This document shows, one piece after another, positions 42,666 to 55,160 of a DNA stretch of 64,000 nt (the stretch's first letter is position 1; every line of letters begins with the position of its first letter). The notes under the pieces were generated by a model. That model was not told the DNA's origin and did not search any database. It saw only the letters and a program-made list of their open reading frames with translations. Origin of the DNA: Ophiura sarsii (lineage: Eukaryota; Echinodermata; Ophiuroidea; Amphilepidida; Ophiuridae); contig CM069447.1 in the NCBI GenBank assembly GCA_035610835.1, forward strand, positions 16,697,992-16,761,991. The letters run 5' to 3'. The position numbers and the translations under genes were made by a program.

Positions 42666-42863
42666 GTGAAAAAAGCTACACATAAAAAGTACAACAGTGG
42701 CAAATTAGTCACCATACACAAAATTAGTAATATGCTACGTGATCGATTTTCATTAATCATGTCTTAAAAAAACCATATTCAATATTTGAGACTTATCAAT
42801 ATTTTTATTTTCCATTAAAAATGAGCTTCGTATAAGCTCTAACTTGCACATCGGGAACACTCA

Positions 42864-43092
42864 CAGGCGTAACTAGAGATTGGGGGGGGGGGGGGGCGGT
42901 AGGACAGGGGGAAATTTCTCCCTGCTCAGAAGGCTTGCTCCCAAATGAAATGACAAACTCTGTACGTTAACAAAAAATAGTCGGTTATGCCCCCTTGATC
43001 ACAGACCTGCCCCCCCCCCCCCCCCCCCCCATGTGTCCTCCCCCCAAAATAATAAATAAAATAAAAATTGAAGACCCTAGTTACGCCACTGC
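42864..43092. mobile_element. Poly-G-bearing element with GGCGTAACTAG ends
   Basis: The ends CAGGCGTAACTAG / CTAGTTACGCCACTG are adjacent to G and C runs, with a caaaataataaat body. It is related in design to 39785-40226. Confidence 0.5.
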
Positions 43093-43132
43093 AGGCGTCT
43101 CTTTCCCCACATAGTTTAATAAATAATACAAC

Positions 43133-43247
43133 TTAACCCCCTGGGCACTACAGACCTATCTAACACTGTCTCTGATTGGTGCAATAAATGATGTAGGCCT
43201 ATCTATCTTTCTGACCAATTGGCCAGTAGTTCTCAGGGGGTAAAACT
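43133..43247. mobile_element. TTAACCCCCTGGGCACTAC element, short copy
   Basis: It begins TTAACCCCCTGGGCACTACA and ends GTTCTCAGGGGGTAA. A full copy is at 46991-47212. The TTAA terminus is again piggyBac-like. Confidence 0.55.
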
Positions 43248-45054
43248 CTGTTTGCGCTACGGATTCTCGCGGCTTTTTGATATTACCCAACATTTGCACG
43301 ATTTGACAAAATATAGAATTTAAATGTTCCAGTTCTATTTCAGAAATACAATAGTACAGGTGGCATAGGCGATATTGATTATGACAAATAATGCCTTGGT
43401 TATCATCAATTACACACTTAAAAATATGTTGCTAAAATGACCCCTTTTCAGGGTCAACTATGCACCGTCTGAAAAAAGGGTTACAGCTAGACTCTTTTTC
43501 GAGTCGTTTTTACTCTTTTTCTGTCATTTTCTTGGTCATTTGACACAAACAGGATAAGATTTGACTGGAAAAGTGTCATATTTAACCCTTTTCAGTCCGT
43601 GCATAGCAGACTCTGATCAGGGGTAATTTTTAATACCTATTTTTAAATGTGAAGCGAAGAACGACAACTGACAAATCTGTAACAATTGATTAAAACATGT
43701 GAATTTTGAGTGAATATACTATACAAATGTATCCAAAAACGGACGCGTGAAGATATCCCAATAATGCCCATTTAAATACCTTGATCTGCCTGCAGACCAT
43801 TTAACCCATAAATAACTACTATTATACTGCGATGATACATAATAATCAAAAAATATATAATTGCTGTGCATATTACCAAAGTGGCCGGTTCGAGTCCGGC
43901 TGAAAGCGCATTGGTTTTCTTTCGCCGTTTGTGTCTTTAAGGCCTACGGGGAAAATTACTTCATTTTTGATTACTTCCTGTAAGTCCACTATATAATGTC
44001 TTTACTCACAACATAGAATGTATTAAAATGATTTAGCTTTATACCTTTTTACTTAAACTTGACGTATCACACATTCAGAGAAGACTTCTAAGCAGCCGCT
44101 GAAGCCCGCAAGATTAGTGGCTCCCGGTAGCCTGTACATGGGTTTTCGTACAACAAACTCTTGGTCAAAGGCTAATACGTGACTGTCACTAACATGTAAT
44201 GTGAATAGAAACCAGTAGAAACTAGAAATGGAAATCGCGCTGGTCACGTTACGGCAAAGTGGCATGCTTGGTATGAACAAAAATTTAAAAAAAGTAACAT
44301 CAATAAACCCTTCAGCAGATTGCTCATGATTTCAAAACATGGATGTAAAGCTCAAAAAAAAAAAAAAATGAACAAAATCTTCTTTCTTCGACATCATTAC
44401 CATTATACCCATGTCAACAATTTGCTATACAGTAACCTACTAGAAACAATACAAAAGTGTTTTTACAAATTTGGCAATTATTGAGATTGTAATCAACATC
44501 TTGACTTTTATCTAGTCGCCCAGATATGTCGCACAAAATGTACACACAAATATTAAGTACAGTTTATTCATAATATCGAGTAGCAGATTTGAAACCGATC
44601 AAGTGAAAAAAAATGTGGAGTTTTCAAGTTACCATCGTACAGGTTGCATCAATTACCAGATTTGGGCATAAGGTGTCGTTATGACTGTAAAACATCAACA
44701 TTATCAACATGTCGCTTAATTTTCTTGTGTGTGTTTCAAGCACCCCTCATGATCTAATCCGAACCTGTATATAATACATTATAATTTAACATATATAAAT
44801 ATTAACAAGAGTTGCTTATCGAAATAATATTCAGGCTTAAATTCAAAACCAATTTTATCCCTTATAATTGCGTTTTATCTTTATGAATGAGCTAAAAAGG
44901 TAAATCAATTGACAGTGCGCCATAAAAGGATGATCAGAACCGGATACGAGAAAAAAGTATTTATTTTTATATATAAATGATTGTCAAACGCTAGTATTAA
45001 CTTACCCCCAAATAATTGAATTCATCTAATTTACCCGAGATTAATGGTTACATA
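43248..45054. other. Between models A and B: mostly unannotated
   Basis: This holds the orphan frame at 44053-44280, a T-arm-like ggccggttcgagtccggc at about 43883, and an inverted repeat pair near 43445-43600 (aaaaaagggttacag / aacccttttcagtc). Nothing else is recognisable. Confidence 0.35.
44053..44280 (-). CDS. Orphan open frame, possible exon (unrecognised)
   Basis: This 75-codon frame ends at a TAA. Two internal AG acceptors with pyrimidine tracts (after CCATTTCTAG and CATGTTAG) keep the same frame. The second half (MYRLPGATNLAGFSGCLEVF) faintly resembles the LPG..FxGC motif that ends laminin-G domains, but I would not assign the family. Its acceptors are phase 2 and do not fit the phase-1 end of model A, so it is not joined to that model. 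Confidence 0.25.
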   Translation of the reverse strand: MFIPSMPLCRNVTSAISISSFYWFLFTLHVSDSHVLAFDQEFVVRKPMYRLPGATNLAGFSGCLEVFSECVIRQV

Positions 45055-45554
45055 TCGTCAGCCTGCTTCGATAATTGCCTAACTCATTTTTTCTAGTTCT
45101 TAGAAAACAAAAAAAGTATGAAACCTGTTACCTGTGTACCTGTTACTCATTTTGTATTATTGATGGATGGATGTGGAATGAGGCTTTTATTGTTGATGTG
45201 AGTCTTGTATTGTTGATGTGACTTGGATTAGTGCATCCATGCACGCCAATTGAGGATTGGCGTGCATGGATGCACTAATCCAAGTCATAAAGAAACAGAT
45301 GAACACAGCCATACAATAATTTGATTAATTCCATGGATTTGTCAATGCAAATTCAATAATGCAAAATGAGTAACATAGTGGAGTGGTCTGGTGGCCCTTT
45401 TGCAACAAAACTCTTCATTTATCAACACTTTCGATTGGTCAATGACTTAGGTATTATAACAGCATGTGCATAAAGTAATGAAGTCATGATTTATGCAAAA
45501 AACTCAATTTTGCTGAAAAGTGAGTTAGGCAATTATCGAAGCAGGCTGACGATA
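45055..45554. mobile_element. 500-bp palindromic element with central hairpin
   Basis: The outer arms ATCGTCAGCCTGCTTCGATA... / ...TATCGAAGCAGGCTGACGAT match over about 33 bases. Inner blocks (tgttactcatttt / aaaatgagtaaca) also pair. At the middle is the perfect hairpin 45219-45287. It is probably a foldback MITE. Confidence 0.65.
45219..45287. other. Perfect 32-bp hairpin
   Basis: The arms 45219-45250 and 45256-45287 are exact reverse complements around the loop tgagg (arm edge TGACTTGGATTAGTGCATCC). It forms the core of the larger palindrome. Confidence 0.75.
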
Positions 45555-45682
45555 TAGGACTCATGTTCAAATGCGTTATGGAAGTGAAAGATTTATTTCT
45601 AACAAGATAGTAAGGTAAAATCTTAAAATTGGTTCCAGTTTTCCAAAGTACGAAGGGTTGTAAAGATAACCAGCGTCATAAG

Positions 45683-45822
45683 CCTTATCGCCAAAAATCC
45701 ATTGATTATCCTTTTCTGATGCATTGTGAGATCCAGAACGGGGCAGATTTGGCCCTTTTGCGATCCCACAATACAACAGAAAAGGATAATCAATGGGTTT
45801 TTTTCGATTCGCGATAAACCTT
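45683..45822. repeat. Inverted repeat
   Basis: The left arm (ttatcgccaaaaatccattg, then attatccttttctg) pairs with the right arm (cagaaaaggataatcaatgg, then cgcgataa), with gatc-centred imperfect pairing inside. It is a likely small MITE. Confidence 0.5.
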
Positions 45823-46142
45823 ATTGTAACACTCACTAATATATTTTTATTGATCGAGCTTTGGTCCAGTTATATGACAAATCCCCTGATACGAAGAGCT
45901 CTTGTCAGAGGACTACATCATATCTTTGACGCAAACAACTTACAAAAAGGAATTCTTATTTCAGTCGAAATTTAATTTTCCGAACCTGTAACATGACCTA
46001 ACTGGATTGCGTTCCTCTTGTTTCAACACATGTTTGCAGATAGTTTGCCTTTGGTCTCTGGATACTGGAAAGATGTGTATCGGCATGAGAAACCGTCTAT
46101 CCTCTCGTCACGTCAGCTGTTAGGAAATCATCCAGAAAATGA

Positions 46143-46985
46143 GTTAGATTTGATTTGATTTGATTAGGTACTCAAAACATAAAAAATACAAACATGTAAA
46201 AGATTGCACACACTTATTTAAAAACATATAGACATAATAAAATATGAGCAAAAGTACCAAGGATAGCCCAAAAAGCTTTGAGCACAAAGCTTATTTCCAT
46301 TAGGGTCCTTAAGAAGCATAGAAAGGCAGAAAAAACCAGGAAAACAAAACAAAAACAAATGAAAGGCACGAAAGAAGCACAAACGCCAAACGAAAACAAG
46401 GACAAAACAAATAAAACAGGGCACGAGCACAAGGTGAGACCAGCTCGAAAATCAATTGAATCATAACTCGCCAAGTGTCTTTTAACTAATTGTTTGAATA
46501 AACTAAAATGATTAGTGTTCTTGATCTCGCTCGGCAATGAGTACCAGTGATGAATAGCAGTATTATAAAAAGTAAATCTACAATCAAGGAAAATAATAGT
46601 TGGCACACTTGACGCAACTTAATACAACTATCCCTGTGCTCGCAATTGAGATCAGACTTGGGACATAGCACTGTTTAATAGAAAGCAAAAGTCTCCCTCT
46701 TTCTTATATCCTTCCCCACCCCCATCAATCAATGTTGGGGGACCTACCAAGGCTTCTGATAATATGACTCGGATCAACATTGCCTCCGGGGAGAGGGGCG
46801 GTTTTTTTTCTCGTAATTAAGACAAAGTGTGTCAACCTTTTTTTCCTTGATTGTAGCTTGACCCTTTGAAGAAGGAACAACAAAGTTGAATGGGTTACCC
46901 CTGGTACTATATTTATGCAAAGATGACACTCTAGTAAAATATAATTTCATATAATCCGGAGACAAATCATGAAAAATCTTAAAAA
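46143..46985 (-). mobile_element. 3' end of a non-LTR retrotransposon (LINE), degenerate
   Basis: Minus-strand pieces match the C-terminal end of LINE ORF2 proteins: first SPDYMKLYFTRVSSLHKYST followed by RG...VVPSSKG (46965-46840), then FYNTAIHHWYSLPSEIKN with SLFKQLVKRHL (46590-46480). The WNxLPxxI-type motif followed by SLxxFKxxLKxxL is diagnostic of CR1/Jockey-like elements. The frame is broken by an insertion at about 46610-46840. The element ends in a (TCAAA)n tail near 46143-46165. It is truncated and inactive. Confidence 0.75.
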
Positions 46986-46990
46986 CATGG

Positions 46991-47212
46991 TTAACCCCCT
47001 AGCCCTGAGAACTACCGGCCGATTGGTCAGAAAGATGGATACATAATTTATTGCACCAATCAGAGACTTTGTTAGAATAATTGTATCCCTGATAAAGATT
47101 GACGTGAAATATTTAGAAGCTGTATTTTAATTGGTTATTCAAATAAGTATATTGTGTAATTAACCAATCGGAAACACCGTTAGATCGGCAGGTAGTGCCC
47201 AGGGGGTTAACA
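46991..47212. mobile_element. TTAA-flanked MITE with CCCCCTGGGCACTACC ends
   Basis: It begins TTAACCCCCTAGCCCTGAGA and ends GGTAGTGCCCAGGGGGTTAA. It is inserted in the LINE fragment that continues at lower coordinates. Confidence 0.65.
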
Positions 47213-47588
47213 ACAACATCAACATTAATTTGTCTCAATTATCAACAAGTGGCCCGTCTCTATGCTGGTGACGATATATTTGCGAATATGGAGAGACTTG
47301 GAACTATGTTACATATACAGTAAGACTGAGAGTGGTTTACACATTTCTATAATGCATTAAAAAAAATGTACGGGGTACAAAAGATGATATAAGCTAAATA
47401 AGAAACAAAAATGTTTGCTGTGTCACCACTACATGCGTAGTTTGCGAGAAAAATGCGAGGGTTACAGAAGACATTTTGCGGCAGATATACGATGTAAAAG
47501 GTGAAAGCGAGGGCAATGTCTTACTAGACGTCTCGTAGCTGATGTGCGCATGCTCATCACAATTAAAATGTGTTGTAGTAATACACGG

Positions 47589-47594
47589 TTTATT
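47589..47594 (-). promoter_or_regulatory. Possible poly(A) signal for model A
   Basis: This is an AATAAA hexamer on the minus strand about 110 bases past the stop codon at 47702. It supports model A ending at the SEA exon. A lone hexamer in AT-rich DNA is weak evidence. Confidence 0.3.
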
Positions 47595-47701
47595 TTGTAC
47601 GGGACGTCTAGCAAGATATATCCAAGGCAAGAACTTCTCCCAGAGATTACCGATCCTTTTGGACAAAGTTGACCCGTTTTTACAGAAAAGTTGAGTTACT
47701 A

Positions 47702-50700
47702 TTAAGCACGGCCTAATATCTTACTTTGTCGTATCTCTATTGTGCCTTGTAGCGCCTCGATGTTCTCAAGAAATCCGTTATCAATGGCCGCTGCTAAAGT
47801 ACCCTGTACAACATTAGACATGTACATCTCGGCTATCTGGTATAAATCGTCCGTTGATGGCGTCGGTGAAGGGTCATCTGGCGCCGGAAGTACACTGTTT
47901 GGTACGTCATAGAATTCACACATGAAACGAACATAGATACCGGGTTCCGATCCTGTATTTGGTCTATAAAAAGTATAGAGAAAACAAATACATAGTTCTA
48001 GGTCAAACATTGTCAATTAAAGGCATTTATCATCTGCTATATTGGTTTACCATTAGACAAAACTTTTCAGAAACCTTTCCTAACTTTCAAAGTCTTTCCC
48101 AAGATTTACGGAACCAATACTAGGCATGTTTGTACTTATTTTAATGCATTTCTCATGGTGATTCCAAATATAGCGATGGAATTCAATAATTTTGACATTT
48201 TTGAAACATCTTGTGACATTTTGGAACTGTCGTCTGAAAATGAATGCCGCGTGGAAGTGTTATTAAAGGCAATGGAACATAATGAATTGGAAACATCTAG
48301 AGGACTTACCTAAATTCTTCTATTATTGATTTCTCGTATACTAATTTAGTAATAGACGCACTCCATCGAAATGTTCTTTCCATCTGTAAACATAAAAAGA
48401 ATTAATTATTATAGAGCAAAAAAAAAAAGTTGGTTTTTCATAATTCTTACACAATTCCAATGGTGTAAATTTGTTGTTGACATAGCCGGGGGCGGTGACT
48501 GACGCGTTAGTGACAATTGCGCCGCACAGGGGATATCTTACGGTGGTGCACCCTCCTAGATTATGATGTTTTTTTTTGTATTTGGAGACAAATTTTTCAT
48601 AATCAGCTATTATCTTATCTTAAACATTTTTTCCCGCCAAATTTCATGACTAGTACTTACGGAATTGATAAACAGTCTGTCTAATTCTTGTCTTTCTGGC
48701 GATGAGGGAGCATCTAGGACAACGTCCCACATTCTGCTTAACTTCATCTGTACCAGTGTTGTGATCTTATCTAGACGGACATAAAATGGAAACGAGTTTG
48801 TATCTTAGCAGGTGATACATCTAGGACAACGTCCCACATTAAAGGATAAGCGTAGGTATTATGTGTCTAGCCGATCATAAAGTGGAAACGAGTTTGTATT
48901 ATTAGCTCATATAGACGGGTGACAGCAATGTTTATAAACAAAAGCAACGGTCGAAGGGACTGGACTGTCAATACATACTTGAGGGAACAGCATATGACCA
49001 CAACACAGTCCACTATGCCTTATTGCCTTTTATAATGCTTTGGCGCGAGTTTTAAAAACACGGGTCCTGAACAAAACAGGACTGCGCGCGCATAATACTG
49101 CCGAGCGAATGTTTGGTATGACGTCACTTGTCACCCCATCTATACTTTTGGAAAACATTGTCGGAAAGTTGACTAGATATAGAAAGCACTCAACTATGAA
49201 ATATGAATGCATCTGGTCTTCACACTTAACACCACGCGGTTGCTGGTTTTACCAAATACAAAACGGATTTTTCAGAAACCTTTCTCAAATGTCAAGGTCT
49301 ATCTGAAGGATTACTGAACCATTACTAGTCATTTTTGTACTTATTTTAATGCATTTCTCATGGTGATTCAAAATATGGTAATGAAATTCAATAATTTTGA
49401 CATATTTGAAACATTTTGTGACATTTTGGAAATTCGGCTGCAGCTGCCTGCCGCGTGGAAAATGTTAACAACGAATCACCAAAAGCTGCCTTAAGCAAAA
49501 GATTGTTACGTGTAAGTAATTTAGTTCAACAAAAGCTGAATTGAATTAAAGGTAGGTGTTCCGATTGCTGGTCCGATTTTCAACTTGATGTTTTCTAGCA
49601 AAAGATTGTTACGTTTGAGTAATTTAGTTCAACAAAGCTGAATTGAATTAAAGGTACGTGTTCCGATTGCTGGTCCGATTTTCAACTTGATGTTTTCTAG
49701 CAAAAGATTGTTGTTACGTGTGAGTAATTTAGTTCAACAAAAGCTGAATTGAATTAAAGGTACGTGTTCCGATTGCTGGTCCGATTTTCAACCTGAAGTT
49801 TTCTAGTCTACATGAAGGATCATCCTTAAACTATTCCAAAGTTTGAGTTGCGTAACTCCAATGGTTCTTTGTTTAGAAGCACAAGGCGACATGAAATTTG
49901 CCCATTCATTGGTAGTACACAATCTGGGTGGTTATCCACCTTTGGCAGTAATTCAGTGCATTTTGGCCTATTTTAAACGTCTAAATGGAACATATCATGC
50001 GCCAAATATTTTACGAAATAATGAGAAAAATATGGGTTTCTTCTGTTATCAAATCGGAATATTCACATTTAACTTATATTTTTAGGTTTTAACTACGATA
50101 TTTGCTAATGGCTGTAAATGAGTTTGCAATTTATTTAGCTATTTATTTAGCTACTTACCTATTGGTGGCGCTCCTATCGTCTGCCCTTGAGGTAGTTGAG
50201 GTGGTTCTGTGAGTAAAAACAACGACAATAATTATAACTGTTCTACATGAGAGCGTTTTGACCCAAATCCATTTTTCCTTAACAATACTAAAAAGATAGG
50301 CTACAAGATAATTTTTTTTAACTCACAACATTGGAAAGCATGTAACATTGATAAAGATTTTTATTATAATTTCTTTTCTGCAGTGAACCTTTGTCACGAC
50401 TTTATTTTCCGTTACACAGATTTGCAATAGGAACGGTTGTTTTGACACTACAGTATGGATACGTACACGAATACCCCCTGTTTTCTACTAGTCGATGGCC
50501 ACGATTCCACGACATTTTATATTTTGTTATACCAACCCATGCCGCCCCACCTGAAAAAGATTGCCTCACAATGTGTATACCCCAGACCAGGCATTCTCAA
50601 ATGGTGGCGCGCGCGCCACTTGTGGCGCATCAAGGCATCCTAAGTGGCGCGAGAGTGTTTAAAATTTGTTTTTGAAAAAAATTCATATCATGATATAGCC

Positions 50701-53700
50701 AGATTTCATCGGTCAGATGTATTATAAAGACAGTAATTTTTCTCGCGCTGCGCGCGCATGTGCCCTCATAAGAGTAATATTAGTTATTATGTTGCCTACA
50801 AATATTTTGTGAAGGGATTTTTGCCATTGTAAATTCTAGCAAATATGACCAAGTGGAGCTTCAACAAGTTGGTTACTTAAATGTGGCGCATCAGTAAATC
50901 TAGTTGAGAAAGCCTGCCCCAGACGATGGCAATACAAGGCTAAATTTCACTCTAAATTCACTCCATGATTTTGAGGTGATTAGGAATCGAATCGCTCTTT
51001 AACTTGGAATATATTCATGATTTATGATCAGAAAAGTAAATCTGCAAGAAAATCGGCTTCCAATTTTTTTCTCTCGAGGATTGAGGGCGTCCCCTGGAAA
51101 AGATCACATAATATACCTTAAATGGATGTGAGGTTACGGGGCTGTCCCGCCAAATAGGGTCCTCTTTTGTACCTGTCTGGTAAATGAATGACCCTTTTCA
51201 TAGCCATATTTGGTAAATGTATGGGTCTAAAATCCTTAATTTTGCTGTTTTTCAAAGAAATTTGAACAAAATCTGTCAAATATATAATAAATTATGGGTT
51301 TCCGGTCCATTTTCCCCCGAAAATTGGGAAATATTTGGGTCACTATTTTCATTTTGCTGGCGGCACATCCCTACCAAAAAATATCCGAGTACCCCCCCGG
51401 TCTATATTACGGAAAATAAAATCGCAATCGGGGCAACATTTTGATTCTTGTCTTAACAACAACGTATCGGAAAAAGCTGACTCAAGTAAAAGAATGTTAC
51501 TCACGTGATACTATCGGCGCCTCATCTTCACCAAACAGCCTATCCAGACCACCCGTAACAAACATGGCGACGAAGAAGGCAAAAGCCGCCGCAAGAAGCA
51601 GCACAAAGAAACACATCAGGGACAGACAGATACACTTCCAGTCGGTTTTGCGCGTGAATTTGGAGCGACTTTCTGCCCTCGTCGTCGCTTCGTCTTCGCC
51701 TTCGTGTTGAATAAACCGGATTTTATCATCTTCGGTTCTGTATTAAATTAGTAGAAGAATCTATCATCAACCAATGGCCAGTAGAGGTATGGGCTTAATT
51801 TAAGTTTATGTGGACGGCCGGCTATGGGCCCATTTCAGCTATTTCTCTCGATATATACAAGAAACCTTTCAAAACATATCTTGGATTGTCGTTTTTATAC
51901 GCGTCTACCATGAGGTCGACTTTGAAAGTTGGGAAAGGTTTCTTTTAAAAAAGGGAGTTTTGTATGGCAAAATAAAAGCCTCATGGAAAGTGTTAGGCCT
52001 AAACAAATCAAAAGCTCTTGTGACAAATCAACAAAATACTTACCCTGACAAATTAATATCAATAGTTGTGTATTTGTTATGGTTCGTTTCCGCTTCCGGT
52101 GACCCCGGGGGCGTATATTCCGGTGTTTCTAGTTCTTTTTCTCCATCGTCCTCATAGTTTTTGATAGTATTGCCATTATTCTCATACTCGGTTGCAGCAT
52201 CCTAAATACAGAAGCGTGATGAAAAGAGGATATCATTAATACTCATCATCGAATACCGATTTTGTGGCATGGGTTTGTGTCAATTGCGGAAAGTATTTCA
52301 TCACAATTCGGCCCCAACTTTAGGGATTCGTAGACCATTATGGTTAAAAGACATCACGTGTTAACAGAACGGATGACATTTTGACAAATTACATCTAAAC
52401 TAGTTGACCACCATGTTATATACTTTCTTAAATCAAAAGATTGAAAAGTAAATCTTAAAGATTGTGCTGAGGGAATGATCTTAAAAGTTTGAAAATATTC
52501 AATCTAATAGAGAGAAATATCAATATATCGGACTGAAATTTCACTCTATAAGATTGAATATTGAACAGTTTCAATCTTTTAAGATCCTTCCCTCAGCACA
52601 ATCTTTAAGATTGACTTTTCAATCTTTTGATTTAAGAGAGTAAGCTTATTAGTTCTTATTTGAAATAGATATCAGTCAAGTTCACCCACATTATGTTAGA
52701 GTAACACACTGATGAAGTTAAGACAGATCTTCCTTTTTGATAAACATTATAGGTATGATATTTTAACCGGACTTTAGTGCGACTGAAGTGACTCTAAGAC
52801 TAAATGATACAATTACGAGTTAGTGTCTCTCATACCGAGTCTATACGCTCTGTTGCAGCGACCGAGGTAGCGACCTCCTCATCTGCTACAGAGTTTCCGT
52901 GTACCTGAACCATCACGTCAACGGTGGGTGTATTGTCTTGGGATATCGTTTCGTCATCGGTCTTTGTTTAAACAAAAGGTAGTGAAGTGCAAAACAAAAC
53001 AACACCAAACAAGGTTAGTAAGTGAATTTTAATAATTGTTAAACGAATGAAAACCATGTTTAAACTAAATGAGCTGGGTTGTCGGAGGAGTGGTTAATGG
53101 ATAAAACAAGCGAACGGTGTTAAGAAAATATGCCGTGTTGTTATCAGCTATGGCGTGATAGGGAATACGGTACTGAACTCGTGCTGCTTTATGAGCAAAC
53201 AGTGCTGTGGGAAAACACAAGAAAGTGTAAAAAGAGTTAAAAAACATACTACATGATATAATTATTGATATTATTATATTTTACGACTAATTGTTATATG
53301 GTTTAATTTAATCTTGCGGCTGACTATTGTAAACTATTGTGACAGTACTGTAGACGTCAGCTCGGACGAAATGCGATTTGACTTCGATATATCGGCCGGT
53401 TGAAATTATGGATATTATGCATCCCGTCGTATGCAGAATTGATATCGATAGCAGATTTGTCAAAATCTGTTTTTGAACCTTAAAGGGACACTAAGACTAG
53501 AGATGTGATGGAGGCAGCGCCCTCAATTATGATAAAAACTGAGATTAGTTTATTTTTATAATTGTATTACATGTATGAACTTACACCTATAAGGATTAAG
53601 AAAAATCAGCTCTCTTTGTACAAGAAAACGTCGATTCAAAAAATGCTGGTCCCGCGGGACCAGCATTTTACGTCCGACAGTATCCCCCTGCAGTACGCGT

Positions 53701-55122
53701 GACACATAACGCGAACCAAATTTTCATAGAGGGCGTTTTTCAATAAATAGCGATGATATTGTTTTAATCTAGTTTTGCTGTGTTTTTCGTTAGTAGAAAC
53801 AACAATAATGGCGATTTTTAATGTTCATCTTGAATTCTGAAGTAAATTTTTAAACATTTAAACTTTTCAACACCACTTAATGTCCCTTTAAACCCGTGTA
53901 GGATTCCACTCGTGTGTGAAATTATCGGTAATAATTAGTATCGTTTGGTAGACTGAAAGGGAAATGTAATGTGATATAAAGTATCAATTGGTTGAAAACG
54001 GTTTAAGTAAGTTAAAACACATCAATACAAGAAGAACTACATGCACATGATGAATGGTGAATTATACAGATGTACAATTTATTAACCGTAAACAACATTT
54101 GGCAAAACACTGTATACACACCAATCAGTCTCATAATGTATACTATACGCTTTATTCCGTCAAGGTATCAAATGTTGTTTACGGTAAATAGTATCGCTAC
54201 CCGGATATCCGTGAAAGGAAACATATCAAAACAGATCAAATTCATAAATTATTAGTAAAAAGTAAACATTTGTGAAAAAACACCACAACAATAACTTGTT
54301 AAATGTTGATATTAAACGTGCGTGGTGCCCTTGATTTTACACAGAGAGATCACGTGAACTCACAGGCACACTTTACACTGATGCGAGCCAATGGGAACAC
54401 GGCAACCATGCCACAGAAGAGTGCAGTCCGAACTAAGGGATTATGGTAATCATGGAAATATAATGCGCTTTTAACCAATAGGAAACAGCGAATTGGCAAC
54501 GGTGAAACCGAACGGGATTCGAACCAATGTGATCAACAAACCATGACAACACATACGGGTATGTGAGGAAGATCCAAAAGGGACAGGCAATCAAGAGAAG
54601 AGTGTAATAAAACGAGCCAATAGGAACGCAACAAACATATAAGTGTGATACGAAGGTCCAATAGGAGCAAGGCAAAGAGATTAGTGTATCAACAATAGAA
54701 GAACCGATAAAAACACGGCCAAACAGAAGCTTGTGATAGAAGGAACACGACAAACAGATGAGTGTGATATTAGGATCCAATAGGAGCAAGACACACCGAT
54801 AAGTGTGATAAGAAGGACCAAAAAGAACACGGCAAACAGAAGCGTGTGATAGAACGCGCCAATAGAAACACGACAAACAGACGAGTGTGATATTAGGACC
54901 AATAGGAGCAAGACATACAGATGAGTGGGATAAGAAGAACCAATAAGAGCACGGCAAACAGAAGGGGTGTGTGAAGCGCTCACGTTTACATCACGTGTGC
55001 ACTTACTGCATCCAATAGAAACAGGCTTACACGCTATAGTGATCATCCAGTCCAGCAGAAAAATGTAGTCTGGACCAAAAACGGTCTACCATCTTTGTCC
55101 GAAGTAATGTGTGTGTGTAGGG

Positions 55123-55160
<38 letters not shown>

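Noticed and set aside
43860..43910. Possible tRNA gene ending in GGTTCGAGTCC
   Set aside because: The T-arm-like sequence is convincing, but no acceptor stem, D-arm or anticodon arm can be folded upstream.
54064..54200. Inverted pair around tttattaaccgtaaacaac / tgttgtttacggtaaatag
   Set aside because: Short matched arms could be a small MITE, but the ends and target duplication are not clear enough to annotate.
54433..55046. Long minus-strand open frames rich in Ser, Cys and Tyr, looking like a membrane protein with repeated SVCRV/LIGSSYH motifs
   Set aside because: They are translations of a degenerate 55-65-bp tandem repeat. No splice sites or flanking exons support them, and several frames are open at once.
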